Source: Nanosynbacter sp. (lineage in GTDB: Bacteria; Patescibacteriota; Saccharimonadia; Saccharimonadales; Saccharimonadaceae). Taken from it: DNA of 64,000 bases. Made by a program: the position numbers and the translations under genes. Shown piece by piece: positions 53,081 to 61,583 of the stretch (its first letter is position 1; the number at the start of each line of letters is the position of its first letter). The stretch is from assembly GCA_015257455.1 (NCBI GenBank), contig JABZKD010000002.1, positions 1-64,000 of the forward strand, read 5' to 3'. The notes under the pieces were generated by a model. It saw only the letters and a list, made by a program, of their open reading frames with translations. It did not search any database and was not told the DNA's origin.

Positions 53081-53956
53081 TTATCTAATTGCTAAGGCTT
53101 CGCGCAGCTTATCGGATAATTGATTAATCTTTAGAGTTTTATTGGCCTTTGAATTTTCGACATTAATTTTAGAAAGCATCAGAGCGCGCTGTAAATTCCA
53201 GTCTGTAATTAGGGCCGAGAAAATTGTGCCCGCAATAATCGTCGCCGCTACATCGCGTGTCACCTTCAGGTCTTTATTTTGAAAATCTTCTTTGAAAACG
53301 CCAGCCAGGATTTGGTTTTCTGTTACATAGATTAGCTTCAAAGTCGAAAGTGTACCTAAAATTTGTTTCACCCGCATCATTTGCGATTTTTCGCCCATCA
53401 CGAATACAATTTCTGCTCGCTGTAAGAGACGATAAAAAGTCGTCAAATTGGTCTTGCTCAAATCTGGCGCATTTAATAATTTTGGCAGCTCCGAGCGATC
53501 AAAACACCACGCTAATTTAGTTTTTGGATGTGATTCTAAGTAGTCCAAAATCGTCTTAATCTGTACATTATTTAATTCCGCCGACCAATCGATATAAAGG
53601 TAGTCGAATTTGGCCGTGCGTTTTTCTAAAATTTTGCTATTAAAATCACATTGCTTGACAAATTCTGGTGCCAAATTAATATAATTATTTTTCGAAAGCA
53701 AAATATATTGAAAATCATCACAAGTTTCTGGATTTTCCGGGCTATAAGCCGTCTCGGACTCGATACGAAAGTTCGAAATTACTTCGTTTGCCAGCTTCTG
53801 CCCGGTCATGATGCTAAAGCGGTCGTTATAATATTTTTCGCCTCCGTCATAGACCAAATCCAGGTGCGCATTCTGGTTTTTATCAAGTTCGAAATTTTTG
53901 GCATCCAGAGAAAGATAGACGTTTTTAATGTTTTTACCAATAATTAATACTTTCAT
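53081..53956 (-). CDS. Possible degenerate PfkB/ribokinase-like protein
   Basis: 291 residues, not firmly assigned. The order of an N-terminal MKVLIIGKN strand, a central WCFDRSELPKLLN and EIVFVMGEKSQM, and a C-terminal VTRDVAATIIAGTIFSALI resembles ribokinase-fold sugar kinases, in which GAGD would precede the last helix. Here that catalytic motif is RDVAA, so kinase activity is doubtful. Its first seven codons are duplicated at 54744-54764 next to rluB, showing that it originally followed rluB with an ATGA overlap. Confidence 0.5.
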   Translation of the reverse strand: MKVLIIGKNIKNVYLSLDAKNFELDKNQNAHLDLVYDGGEKYYNDRFSIMTGQKLANEVISNFRIESETAYSPENPETCDDFQYILLSKNNYINLAPEFVKQCDFNSKILEKRTAKFDYLYIDWSAELNNVQIKTILDYLESHPKTKLAWCFDRSELPKLLNAPDLSKTNLTTFYRLLQRAEIVFVMGEKSQMMRVKQILGTLSTLKLIYVTENQILAGVFKEDFQNKDLKVTRDVAATIIAGTIFSALITDWNLQRALMLSKINVENSKANKTLKINQLSDKLREALAIR

Positions 53957-53991
53957 CTTTTCTCCACCTCTTTAAATTCACCGTCTTTTAA
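53937..53991. repeat. 55-bp direct repeat, copy 1
   Basis: Contains the start of the 53081-53956 gene and, upstream of it, a copy of the last 12 codons plus stop of rluB. 50 of 55 bases match copy 2 at 54744-54798. Confidence 0.9.
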
Positions 53992-54002
53992 TTTTTATTA
54001 TT

Positions 54003-54695
54003 TTATTGATAAACTATTTCGTTATTGTTTATATTAAAAGTTTTTATTTGATTGTTTTGTCTAACTTTCCCATCAGCGTGTAGGTTTATAATTTGACCAT
54101 TTTTTACCATTACTGTAGCATGTTGATAAATACTATCATTTAATATTTCTCCATCAATCATAGATTTAATTTTCTTATCTACTTTTTCTTTATATTGGTT
54201 AAATTCAGGCATATCATTTGTAATTGCTTTGCCCATAGCATATTCAGATTTGGCATGGTTCCATTTTTGATATTCTTCTTCAGTCATACATTCATCTATA
54301 TACCACTCTTTGTCTGTAGTTGGCATTTTGTTTTCGTCAAGAACTAAACATTCATCTACTAATTTTTCAAAGTTTCCTTCTTTAATCATCCTATCTCGAT
54401 TCGCTTTTCTTCTTTCTTCATCTACCAACCATTCCGGTTTTTCATAAGAAATTTTATCTGGATTAACGTCTTTACTATCATTCAAATCTCTTAAAAATTC
54501 TCTTTCTTTAGAAATTTCTTCTGCTTTTTGAGGATTTGTTATAGATGTATACATATCTTTTAATGACACAATACTGTTAGTAAGGAATGCTCTTACATGA
54601 TAATTTGTTGTTGCTAAAACTACTGTTCCCCCAATTAAAGAAAATAATAATATTGATATAATGATAAACTTTTTTAATTTAGATTTCTTTTTCAT
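54003..54695 (-). CDS. Hypothetical membrane-anchored or secreted protein, recent insertion
   Basis: 230 residues from ATG 54695 (AAGGAG upstream; the in-frame TTG at 54716 overlaps that site). Basic start MKKKSKLKKF, hydrophobic helix (about 11-30), then a hydrophilic Lys/Glu/Asp-rich domain with paired Cys in VDECLVLDENK and YIDECMTEEEYQKW. No family recognised. It is clearly more AT-rich than its neighbours and lies between 55-bp direct repeats that split a former rluB-kinase-like junction, so it is an acquired gene. Confidence 0.72.
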   Translation of the reverse strand: MKKKSKLKKFIIISILLFSLIGGTVVLATTNYHVRAFLTNSIVSLKDMYTSITNPQKAEEISKEREFLRDLNDSKDVNPDKISYEKPEWLVDEERRKANRDRMIKEGNFEKLVDECLVLDENKMPTTDKEWYIDECMTEEEYQKWNHAKSEYAMGKAITNDMPEFNQYKEKVDKKIKSMIDGEILNDSIYQHATVMVKNGQIINLHADGKVRQNNQIKTFNINNNEIVYQ

Positions 54696-54743
54696 GATAA
54701 ACTCCTTGTTAGCCAATTGTTAGTTAATCATTATTTCATTATG

Positions 54744-54798
54744 CCAATAATTAATACTTTCATCTTTTCTCCACTTCCTTAAATTCACCATTCTTTAA
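54744..54798. repeat. 55-bp direct repeat, copy 2
   Basis: Contains the true 3' end of rluB and an orphan copy of the first codons of the 53081-53956 gene (ATGAAAGTATTAATTATTGG on the minus strand). Confidence 0.9.
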
Positions 54799-55443
54799 GT
54801 TCTCTAGTGTGTATCGCCCAAATTCAATGCGATGTAATTTTACGACCTTGTATCCCAACGCTAGGAAAGTGCGGCGAATTTGACGGTTCCTACCCTCGCT
54901 CATTTCTACTAAGAATGTGCAACCACTCGGGTCAGACTCCTCTTTTTTAAGAAACAATTTACTTTTACCATCTGGTAAATCGATGCCCATATCGGAAATC
55001 ATTTGCTGATGTAGCGGCGCAAGTGGGCGATTTAGTTTTACAATGTAGCTTTTGATTTTGAAAAATTTCGGATGAGTCATCGAGAAAGCAAAATCACCGT
55101 CGTTGGTTAGTAAAATTAATCCCGAACTGTCTTTATCGAGTCTCCCCACGGTTTTCAAACCCTGATATTTTTCTGGCAAAAGTTCAAAAAGGGTTGGCGT
55201 GTCGCCCTGACGTTTTTTCGAACACACATACCCTACGGGCTTATTTAAGATTAGGTAGGTGAAACCTTTACGCTCTTCAATTTTTTGGCCGTCCAAAAAG
55301 ATCTCATCGCAAGTTTCGTCAAAACGACGACCCAGTACGGCCACCTCTTGATTAATTCTTACGCGGCCATCCGCGATGAGATTATCGGCTTCGCGACGCG
55401 AAACGCCAGTTTGTTCGGCTAAAAATTTATTTAATCTATACAT
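54760..55443 (-). CDS. rluB: 23S rRNA pseudouridine synthase RluB/RsuA family
   Basis: 227 residues. N-terminal S4 RNA-binding domain (MYRLNKFLAEQTGVSRREAD), then the pseudouridine synthase domain with catalytic Asp in VGRLDKDSSGLILLTNDG, LNKPVGYVCS and GRNRQIRRTFLALGYKVVKL. RluB-type enzymes modify 23S helix 89-90 region; RsuA modifies 16S, and sequence alone does not fully separate them. It overlaps the upstream response regulator by 8 bp. Confidence 0.88.
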   Translation of the reverse strand: MYRLNKFLAEQTGVSRREADNLIADGRVRINQEVAVLGRRFDETCDEIFLDGQKIEERKGFTYLILNKPVGYVCSKKRQGDTPTLFELLPEKYQGLKTVGRLDKDSSGLILLTNDGDFAFSMTHPKFFKIKSYIVKLNRPLAPLHQQMISDMGIDLPDGKSKLFLKKEESDPSGCTFLVEMSEGRNRQIRRTFLALGYKVVKLHRIEFGRYTLENLKNGEFKEVEKR

Positions 55444-56122
55444 TACCTAAAAATGGATTAGAATTATTGACTGATGGCTGGACTGGAGCGACTGGCTGAG
55501 CTTGGGTGGCTGGCTGTGTCGGTGTGATCGTTTGAGCTTGCGTAGCTGGTTGTGCAGATGCAAAAGGTTGAGCTGGCATGGCTGGTTGCGCTGATGAGAT
55601 AGGCTGCATCGGAGCTTGTGCCTGCATTGCAGTTTTGGCCGGTGAGGCAGGTTGTGTTGTTGCTACGACTGGAGTTTGTGCTGGCGCAGCCGCGAATTGA
55701 GTCATCATATTATCTGTAGTCGGAGCAGTTGCTGTGGCGACTGGCGCACCATTTGCGTCATTTAAGACTTCATGAACAGCATTTACTACATCTTCGATGC
55801 CGACTTGGGATTTCACGAGGAAGCGATCTGCACCAAGCGATTCACCACGGGCTTTTTGATCATCCGCGGAAAGGGCGGTCATCATAATGACCTTGATATT
55901 GGCGGTTTCTGGCGTCGAACGCAAAATATCAAGCATATCAAAACCTGAAATTTTTGGCATCATCACATCGGAAATAATCAAGTCTGGACGCTCTTTTACG
56001 GCTAGAGCTAGAGCTGCTTCACCGTCACCAGCCGAGGCAATCTCGTAGCCCTCCGCCGTTAATCTAATTCCGTAAATCTCGCGTAAGCTTTGGTCGTCTT
56101 CAACTAATAAAATTTTTGTCAT
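55436..56122 (-). CDS. Receiver-domain response regulator with Ala/Pro/Gln-rich tail
   Basis: 228 residues. CheY-like receiver (1-122) with LLVEDDQSL, phosphorylated Asp in LIISDVMMPK (D52), MMTAL and the Lys in FLVKSQ. There is no DNA-binding domain. Residues 125-228 are a low-complexity Ala/Pro/Gln/Thr tail ending in NNSNPFLGNV. It begins 9 bp after the histidine kinase gene and is its likely partner. The tail shares an NPFL motif with that kinase. Confidence 0.87.
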   Translation of the reverse strand: MTKILLVEDDQSLREIYGIRLTAEGYEIASAGDGEAALALAVKERPDLIISDVMMPKISGFDMLDILRSTPETANIKVIMMTALSADDQKARGESLGADRFLVKSQVGIEDVVNAVHEVLNDANGAPVATATAPTTDNMMTQFAAAPAQTPVVATTQPASPAKTAMQAQAPMQPISSAQPAMPAQPFASAQPATQAQTITPTQPATQAQPVAPVQPSVNNSNPFLGNV

Positions 56123-56131
56123 CTTCTCTCC

Positions 56132-58030
56132 TTACTTATTTAAGATGTTTGGGTTAGTTGGCGTGATTGGTGGGGTAGGCATAGCTGAGTTAATCGGTGC
56201 AGCTGGGGTCGGGGTAGGATTGGCTAGTGTAATCGGAGTCGAGACTGGGTTAACTGTTGCGGCTGGGGTCGGGGCGGGATTAATTGGCGCGGTTGGTATG
56301 TTTTGCGTATTTGGTGTGGTTGGCGAAGCTGGTGTGTTTTGAGCTGGGGTAGCACTGTTCTGTAGAAATGGATTGGACTGTATGGTTGACATAACTGGTG
56401 ACGCAGGAGTCATCGGAGCTACGGGTGCGGATGATGCGGTTGGCTCAGTTGGGGCTGGCGCTGGTGTCTGAACTGGTGCAGTCGACACCGTTGGTGTCTG
56501 TGCTGGCGCTGGTGTCTGAACTAGTGCAGTCGACACTGTTGGCGTCTGTGCTGGCGCTGGTGTTTGAATAGGCGCGTTCGTCATTGTTGGTGTAGTCGCT
56601 GGCTCCTGAGTTGGTATAGTTGACACTGTTGGTGCTTGCATAGGTGTTTCAGTTTGAATCGGTGTGTTCATTGTTGTCGATACTGGCACTGCTGCTGGCG
56701 CCGGAGTGTTCATCTCGGTCGAAAACTGCATTGGCGTCGGGGTTTGATTCTCATTAGAAGCAGAAACAGCAGGATTAGAAGCAACGGAATTTTGTGGTGT
56801 CATTGCCTGAGTATTGGCTTCGATTTGTTTGCGACGGAGATATTCCTCGTAGGTGAGACGAGGGAAGGCTACATAGAAAGTTGAGCCTTCACCAAAGGTA
56901 CTTTCCACCCAAGTCGAACCACTCATCGCTTCCACGCGTTCCTTCACGATATAGAGACCTAAACCTGTTCCGCCAATCGTACGCGTTTCGGAATTATCCG
57001 CACGATAGAATTTCTGAAAAACATGCTTACTATCTTCCGGGGAAATACCAATACCAGTGTCTGTTACATTAATCAAAACACGGTCGCCATCACCACGTAC
57101 ATTTACCCAAATCCCACCCCCGTTATTGGTGTATTTAATCGCGTTTTCAATTAGATTATTAATAATCTCACGCAAGAAATCCACATCGACCGCCGCAAAA
57201 ACCTCTTGATTAATCACACGCCCGCCGTTCATATTGGCGGAAGAGGAAGAGCCAAAAGTAAAATGAATATTCTTTTCGCTCATCTTCGGAATTTGACCTT
57301 CGGCAATCGAGCGGACCGTGGAAGTCACCTCAATCGGTGTGAGGTGCGCTTTGATTCTCTTATCATCAAGTTTTGTCACATCGAGCAAATCACGGAATAA
57401 TTTACCGAGGTGTTGAGAAGATTTATGCGCTTCTTCCAGATATTTTTTCGCACGTTCGTCAATCGTGGCGGTTTTTGGATTTAACGCTAGGCCTAAATAT
57501 CCTTCAATCGAGGCTACTGGTGTGCGCATCTCATGGGAAGCCGTCGAAATAAATTCGGTCTGCTCACTCTCAGCCTCAAGTTCGGAAGTAATGTCATAAA
57601 AAGTCACGATACGTTCATTTTTTGGTGAATGCGCCGTAATAACTTTGAATGCCACGGGCTTTTTTTGGCCTTGCAAATTAACCAAGAAATATTCGCGCGT
57701 AGTATAATTTTGGCCATTATTTACCGCATAAAAAACTAGGTTGTTTTGTGCTGGAATCGCTACGCCTTGGCCGTTTTCAAGTTTCAAAATATCTTCTAAT
57801 TTAGCCCCCAAGAAGTTTTGCGCCATTTGCCCGCCCAGTAGACTCACCGCAGCTGGATTGATGTATTCGATTACTCCAGTCGATAGCACAATAATTACGC
57901 CACTATCAATGGTATTTAGTACTAGATTGGCTAAAATTTCCGCACTCTCCGCACCGGCCACGGCACCACCAGCGCTATTCGCGCCTGTCTGTGCGCTCGG
58001 TCCTTTTTTAATAAAATCAAAGATACTCAT
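56132..58030 (-). CDS. Cytoplasmic PAS histidine kinase with long Pro/Thr-rich tail
   Basis: 632 residues, no transmembrane segment. PAS domain (about 32-148, GVIEYINPAAVSLLG), HisKA with STASHEMRTPVAS (H166), HATPase with N-box NNLIENAIKYTNNGG, G1 VTDTGIGISPED, G2 GGTGLGLYIVKERVEAM. After about residue 395 comes a 235-residue tail of Pro/Thr/Ala/Gln/Val with in-tandem 48-bp repeats (GTCTGAACT at 56466 and 56514) and SNPFLQNS near 56360. The PAS domain suggests an intracellular signal; the tail could tether partners. Confidence 0.9.
   Translation of the reverse strand: MSIFDFIKKGPSAQTGANSAGGAVAGAESAEILANLVLNTIDSGVIIVLSTGVIEYINPAAVSLLGGQMAQNFLGAKLEDILKLENGQGVAIPAQNNLVFYAVNNGQNYTTREYFLVNLQGQKKPVAFKVITAHSPKNERIVTFYDITSELEAESEQTEFISTASHEMRTPVASIEGYLGLALNPKTATIDERAKKYLEEAHKSSQHLGKLFRDLLDVTKLDDKRIKAHLTPIEVTSTVRSIAEGQIPKMSEKNIHFTFGSSSSANMNGGRVINQEVFAAVDVDFLREIINNLIENAIKYTNNGGGIWVNVRGDGDRVLINVTDTGIGISPEDSKHVFQKFYRADNSETRTIGGTGLGLYIVKERVEAMSGSTWVESTFGEGSTFYVAFPRLTYEEYLRRKQIEANTQAMTPQNSVASNPAVSASNENQTPTPMQFSTEMNTPAPAAVPVSTTMNTPIQTETPMQAPTVSTIPTQEPATTPTMTNAPIQTPAPAQTPTVSTALVQTPAPAQTPTVSTAPVQTPAPAPTEPTASSAPVAPMTPASPVMSTIQSNPFLQNSATPAQNTPASPTTPNTQNIPTAPINPAPTPAATVNPVSTPITLANPTPTPAAPINSAMPTPPITPTNPNILNK
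56455..56570. repeat. 48-bp tandem repeats in kinase tail
   Basis: A Pro/Thr/Ala-rich 16-residue unit (QTPAPAQTPTVSTA plus two) is repeated with a 48-bp period, prone to length change. Confidence 0.75.
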
Positions 58031-58071
58031 TAAGTTTATTTTAGCATAAACTTATTGGTTCAGTGCAAATA

Positions 58072-58082
58072 TATGTTAAAAT
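58072..58082 (+). promoter_or_regulatory. Extended -10 element for 58089-59807
   Basis: TATGTTAAAAT ends 6 bases before ATG 58089, the same type as at the BspA-like genes but for an envelope operon. Confidence 0.7.
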
Positions 58083-58088
58083 CGATGT

Positions 58089-59807
58089 ATGAATAAGGAC
58101 ACTTTTTACATCGAGCCCGAGGATGATATTACTGATATTATCAACCATATCAAAGCTTCCAAACAGAAAATTATTGCACTTGTTCCACCGAAAAAGTTGA
58201 ACGTTTTGCGCAGCTCTATTAATTTAAAACTAATCGCTCGCACTGCAAAAATGCATGACAAGGCCATCGTGGTGGTCACTACTGATCCGACCCTCATGAA
58301 AATGGCCGCGCTTTCAAGTCTACCTTTTGCTAAGAATTTGAGTTCACGCCCGACCTTACCTTCGGAATTTAATGAAGCTGATCTTGAATATCCAGCTAAG
58401 GCCAAGAAGGCGGGGGTAAATGATGAAATCGAAATTAACGAAAAGGCCGCTCCGTCCAGTAGTGTTTCTCGTGTCCGCACTACGAATGAAGACGCCGCTA
58501 ATCGTGCGAATACCACCTCGAATCTTACGAAAAATTCGACTATGAATCTGGATTCTGAAGAAGTCGCGAAGAATTCTGAAGATGAAGAAGACTCTAGTGA
58601 TCAACCCAAAAAGATTCTCACTCTCGACTCCTTAAAAAACCGTATTATTATCGGTGTAGTGGCTGCGGTTCTTTTGATCGGTAGTTTCATCTGGGCTTTT
58701 ATCTTGGCTCCAGCTGCCAAGATCTCCGTTAAAATTAAGACCATCGCCGAGAATTTCTCCGAAAATGTTTCTTTTGTCACTGATGCCAAACAAGCTGTCT
58801 CGAAAGATGGTAAATTCTTCCTCGAAACTGCTAGTTTAGAGAAGAACTCTGAGGTTGAATTTGAAGCTACTGGTGAGAAAAATGTTGGCGATAAGGCTAC
58901 TGGTGAATTACGCCTCATTGCTACTTTCGACATGTCGACTACTACGGCTACGGCTTCTAGGCCAGATGTTGCGACTGTCCCTCAAGGTTCCGCTTTTGCC
59001 TACCGTAACCTTAACTTCTTAACTAATCAAGAGGTCAAGATTTCTTGGGATGGCTCAATCTCGAATTGTGACGCCGGTCGCCACAGTGGTAAGTGTCAGG
59101 TGGCTAAAACCGTGAAAGCTACTGCGATCGAAGGTGGTGCGAAATATAATATTGAAGCTGTTAGTTCTGGTTGGCAGTCTTCCGTCGCTGGGGTTGAAGG
59201 TTACGCAAATTCAGAATTCAAGGGTGGTACGGATAAGATTCAAAAAATTGTCACCGCTTCTGACATTACCAAAGCTAAGGAAAAATTAACCGAAGCTGAT
59301 GGTGTAAAAGAGGAATTATTCGAAAAAGTACCTTCAGACGATATTAAAATTGAAGATAGCTACAAAAAAGTTACCGCCGATCCGACTTCCAGTCCTGCTG
59401 TCGACCAACCGACAGAGAATGGGAAAGCCAAGCTCACAGCCAAAACTACCTATAGTGTAAATTATGTCGATAAGGCGGCAATTGAAGAATATGTTAAATC
59501 TGTGGTTTCTACTCGTCTGGGTGGCGATCAGAAGATTTACGAAACTGGCAATATTTTCATTGAAAAATTCCAAAACAATAATAATTCCGTAACTGCTAAG
59601 ATTAAGGCTACCTTGAAAACTGGTCCAGAAGTCACCGAACAATCTGTACTCGAAAAATCCCTCGGCAAAAAAGTTGGCGAAGTGACTACTTTAATTAAAT
59701 CCATCAATGGCGTTTCTGATGTTGAAGTGAATACTTCCTTCCCATGGGTGCGTCAAATTCCAAACGACGCCAATAAAGTATCAATTAAAATCACGGTAGA
59801 GAACTAA
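58089..59807 (+). CDS. Single-pass membrane protein, CPR baseplate-J-like type
   Basis: 572 residues. The N-terminal cytoplasmic region (about 1-95) starts EPEDDITDIINHIKASKQ and has an alpha/beta character. A Ser/Asn/Glu-rich linker, a transmembrane helix (about 190-210, IIIGVVAAVLLIGSFIWAFI) and a large extracytoplasmic beta-rich domain follow. Proteins of this layout in Patescibacteria are sometimes annotated as baseplate-J-like; I cannot confirm that by motif. It overlaps the RuvX-MltG gene by one base, heading an envelope operon. Confidence 0.6.
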   Translation: MNKDTFYIEPEDDITDIINHIKASKQKIIALVPPKKLNVLRSSINLKLIARTAKMHDKAIVVVTTDPTLMKMAALSSLPFAKNLSSRPTLPSEFNEADLEYPAKAKKAGVNDEIEINEKAAPSSSVSRVRTTNEDAANRANTTSNLTKNSTMNLDSEEVAKNSEDEEDSSDQPKKILTLDSLKNRIIIGVVAAVLLIGSFIWAFILAPAAKISVKIKTIAENFSENVSFVTDAKQAVSKDGKFFLETASLEKNSEVEFEATGEKNVGDKATGELRLIATFDMSTTTATASRPDVATVPQGSAFAYRNLNFLTNQEVKISWDGSISNCDAGRHSGKCQVAKTVKATAIEGGAKYNIEAVSSGWQSSVAGVEGYANSEFKGGTDKIQKIVTASDITKAKEKLTEADGVKEELFEKVPSDDIKIEDSYKKVTADPTSSPAVDQPTENGKAKLTAKTTYSVNYVDKAAIEEYVKSVVSTRLGGDQKIYETGNIFIEKFQNNNNSVTAKIKATLKTGPEVTEQSVLEKSLGKKVGEVTTLIKSINGVSDVEVNTSFPWVRQIPNDANKVSIKITVEN

Positions 59808-61564
59808 TGCGCATTATTGGTTTAGATGTGGGCACCAAGCGTATCGGCGTAGCGAAAGCGGATACTTCTGTTCGCATCGCTATCCCGAATGGCTATGTCT
59901 TGGTGAATGGCCAAGAAATTCCGGAAATTCTCCGTATTGCCAGACTAAATGATACTAATTTCTTCGTCGTGGGTCTACCTCGCAGTAATGACGGCAATGA
60001 AACTGCTCAGTCTGCCTATGCCCGCAAATTTGCCGATACTCTCGCCGCCTCGATGCCAGGCGCTCGTATTTATTTCCAAGACGAATCTCTCACTTCCGTA
60101 GTAGCTGAGGAACGTCTGAAAAAACGCAAAAAGAATTTTGAAAAAGGTGAAATTGATGCCGAGGCTGCCAGTATTATCTTGCAAGATTTTATTGAGCATT
60201 ATGCCGCTAAGCTCGCCCAAAATGCCGCCAGTAAAATTCCTAACCAGCTAGTCAATCCGGTCGCCGAGATGAATCCGTCCTTTAGTCCTGCTTCCACGCT
60301 CGGTTCACCAGAAGTTCAATCTATTATTAATGAGCCCACCAAATCGGAGTCTGAATCTTCGGAGTCTCCCAGGCCAGTCAAAAACTCGGAAAAACCTATG
60401 AAAAAAGTTAAACGTATCTTACTCTCATTCTTTATTTTGCTATTTCTTGCGGGGCTATTTGGTGGTGGGTATTATTGGTATTCCTTACAACCGGTCTCTT
60501 CGGCTAATTGCCGTTTTGATTCCGCCAAGGCCGCCGCTGAATCTAATGAAAAAGAGTCAAACTCCGTCTGTGAATACCAAACTATTGAAATTAGCGCTGG
60601 TGAGTCCGTTAAGCAAATCGCGAATAATCTCAAGCAGGCCGATTTAATTAGAAATCCTCTGGCTTTTGAACTTTATGCACGTATTAATAATCTTCATGCC
60701 AAGCTAAAAACCGGTAAATATAGTTTTCGTAAAACCATGTCAGCCCGCGCTATTGCTAAGCAACTAGTCAATGGTGTAGTTTCTTCTGATGTTTTTAATC
60801 TGACGATTTTACCAGGCACGAACCTCCTCGGTGATAAAGGTAAATCACAAACTGGTATTATTCATCAGTTCCGCACTCTCGGCTATTCCGAAGAGGAAAT
60901 TAACCAGGCCCTCACTAAGCACTATGACAACCCTGTCTTAAAAGGTCTCTATGCTGACGAAACTAAACTTTCTAACCCAGAAATTCCCGCGAAGTTAGCC
61001 CTCGAAGGGTATCTCTATGGCGAAACCTATCAATTTTATAATCACGAAAAACTCGAGAATGTCATTACCACGATTCTGAACCAATTTAATGACGTGGTGG
61101 TTTCTAATCAATTAGAAGAAAAGTTTAAAGCTCACGGTTTTACTTTGCGTGAGGGGGTTATTCTCGCTTCAATTATCCAAAAAGAAGCTCGTACCGAAGA
61201 TATGCCTGGCGTCTCGATGGTTTTTCAGAACCGTAGAAGACTGGGGATTGCTCTGGGCTCCGATGTGACTGCGACCTATGCTGCGGATATCACTGGTATC
61301 GATCGTACTAATGCTACCAATGCCGATATTTTAGCTGTCAATAGTCTTTATAATACTCGTAAATTTCCGGGGCTGCCTCCAGGTCCGATTGCCGTGCCAT
61401 CCAAGGCGGCACTTCTCGCGGTAGCTGAACCAGATAGCTCGAAAGCCTCTATGCTTTATTTCTTGACAGGTGATGACGGTTTAATGTATTATAGTAGCAC
61501 CGACGCTGAGCACAATCAGAAGATTCGCGACCACTGTCAGAAACTCTGTAAGGTGCAAATCTAG
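59807..61564 (+). CDS. RuvX (YqgF) - MltG fusion protein
   Basis: 585 residues combining two enzymes usually encoded by separate genes. Residues 1-140 are a YqgF/RuvX RNase H-like nuclease (LDVGTKRIGVAKAD, FVVGLPRSNDGNETAQS, YFQDESLTSVVAEERL), involved in pre-16S rRNA maturation or Holliday junctions. A Ser/Pro linker (140-197) follows, then a transmembrane helix (about 203-223) and a YceG/MltG endolytic transglycosylase domain with EGYLYGETYQFY, the catalytic Glu in ILASIIQKEAR, and NTRKFPGLPPGPI. An internal ATG at 60398 (MKKVKRILLS), without a clear ribosome site, could also yield free MltG. Overlaps the gene before it. Confidence 0.9.
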   Translation: MRIIGLDVGTKRIGVAKADTSVRIAIPNGYVLVNGQEIPEILRIARLNDTNFFVVGLPRSNDGNETAQSAYARKFADTLAASMPGARIYFQDESLTSVVAEERLKKRKKNFEKGEIDAEAASIILQDFIEHYAAKLAQNAASKIPNQLVNPVAEMNPSFSPASTLGSPEVQSIINEPTKSESESSESPRPVKNSEKPMKKVKRILLSFFILLFLAGLFGGGYYWYSLQPVSSANCRFDSAKAAAESNEKESNSVCEYQTIEISAGESVKQIANNLKQADLIRNPLAFELYARINNLHAKLKTGKYSFRKTMSARAIAKQLVNGVVSSDVFNLTILPGTNLLGDKGKSQTGIIHQFRTLGYSEEEINQALTKHYDNPVLKGLYADETKLSNPEIPAKLALEGYLYGETYQFYNHEKLENVITTILNQFNDVVVSNQLEEKFKAHGFTLREGVILASIIQKEARTEDMPGVSMVFQNRRRLGIALGSDVTATYAADITGIDRTNATNADILAVNSLYNTRKFPGLPPGPIAVPSKAALLAVAEPDSSKASMLYFLTGDDGLMYYSSTDAEHNQKIRDHCQKLCKVQI

Positions 61565-61583
61565 GGGCAGCGACCGGCTAATT

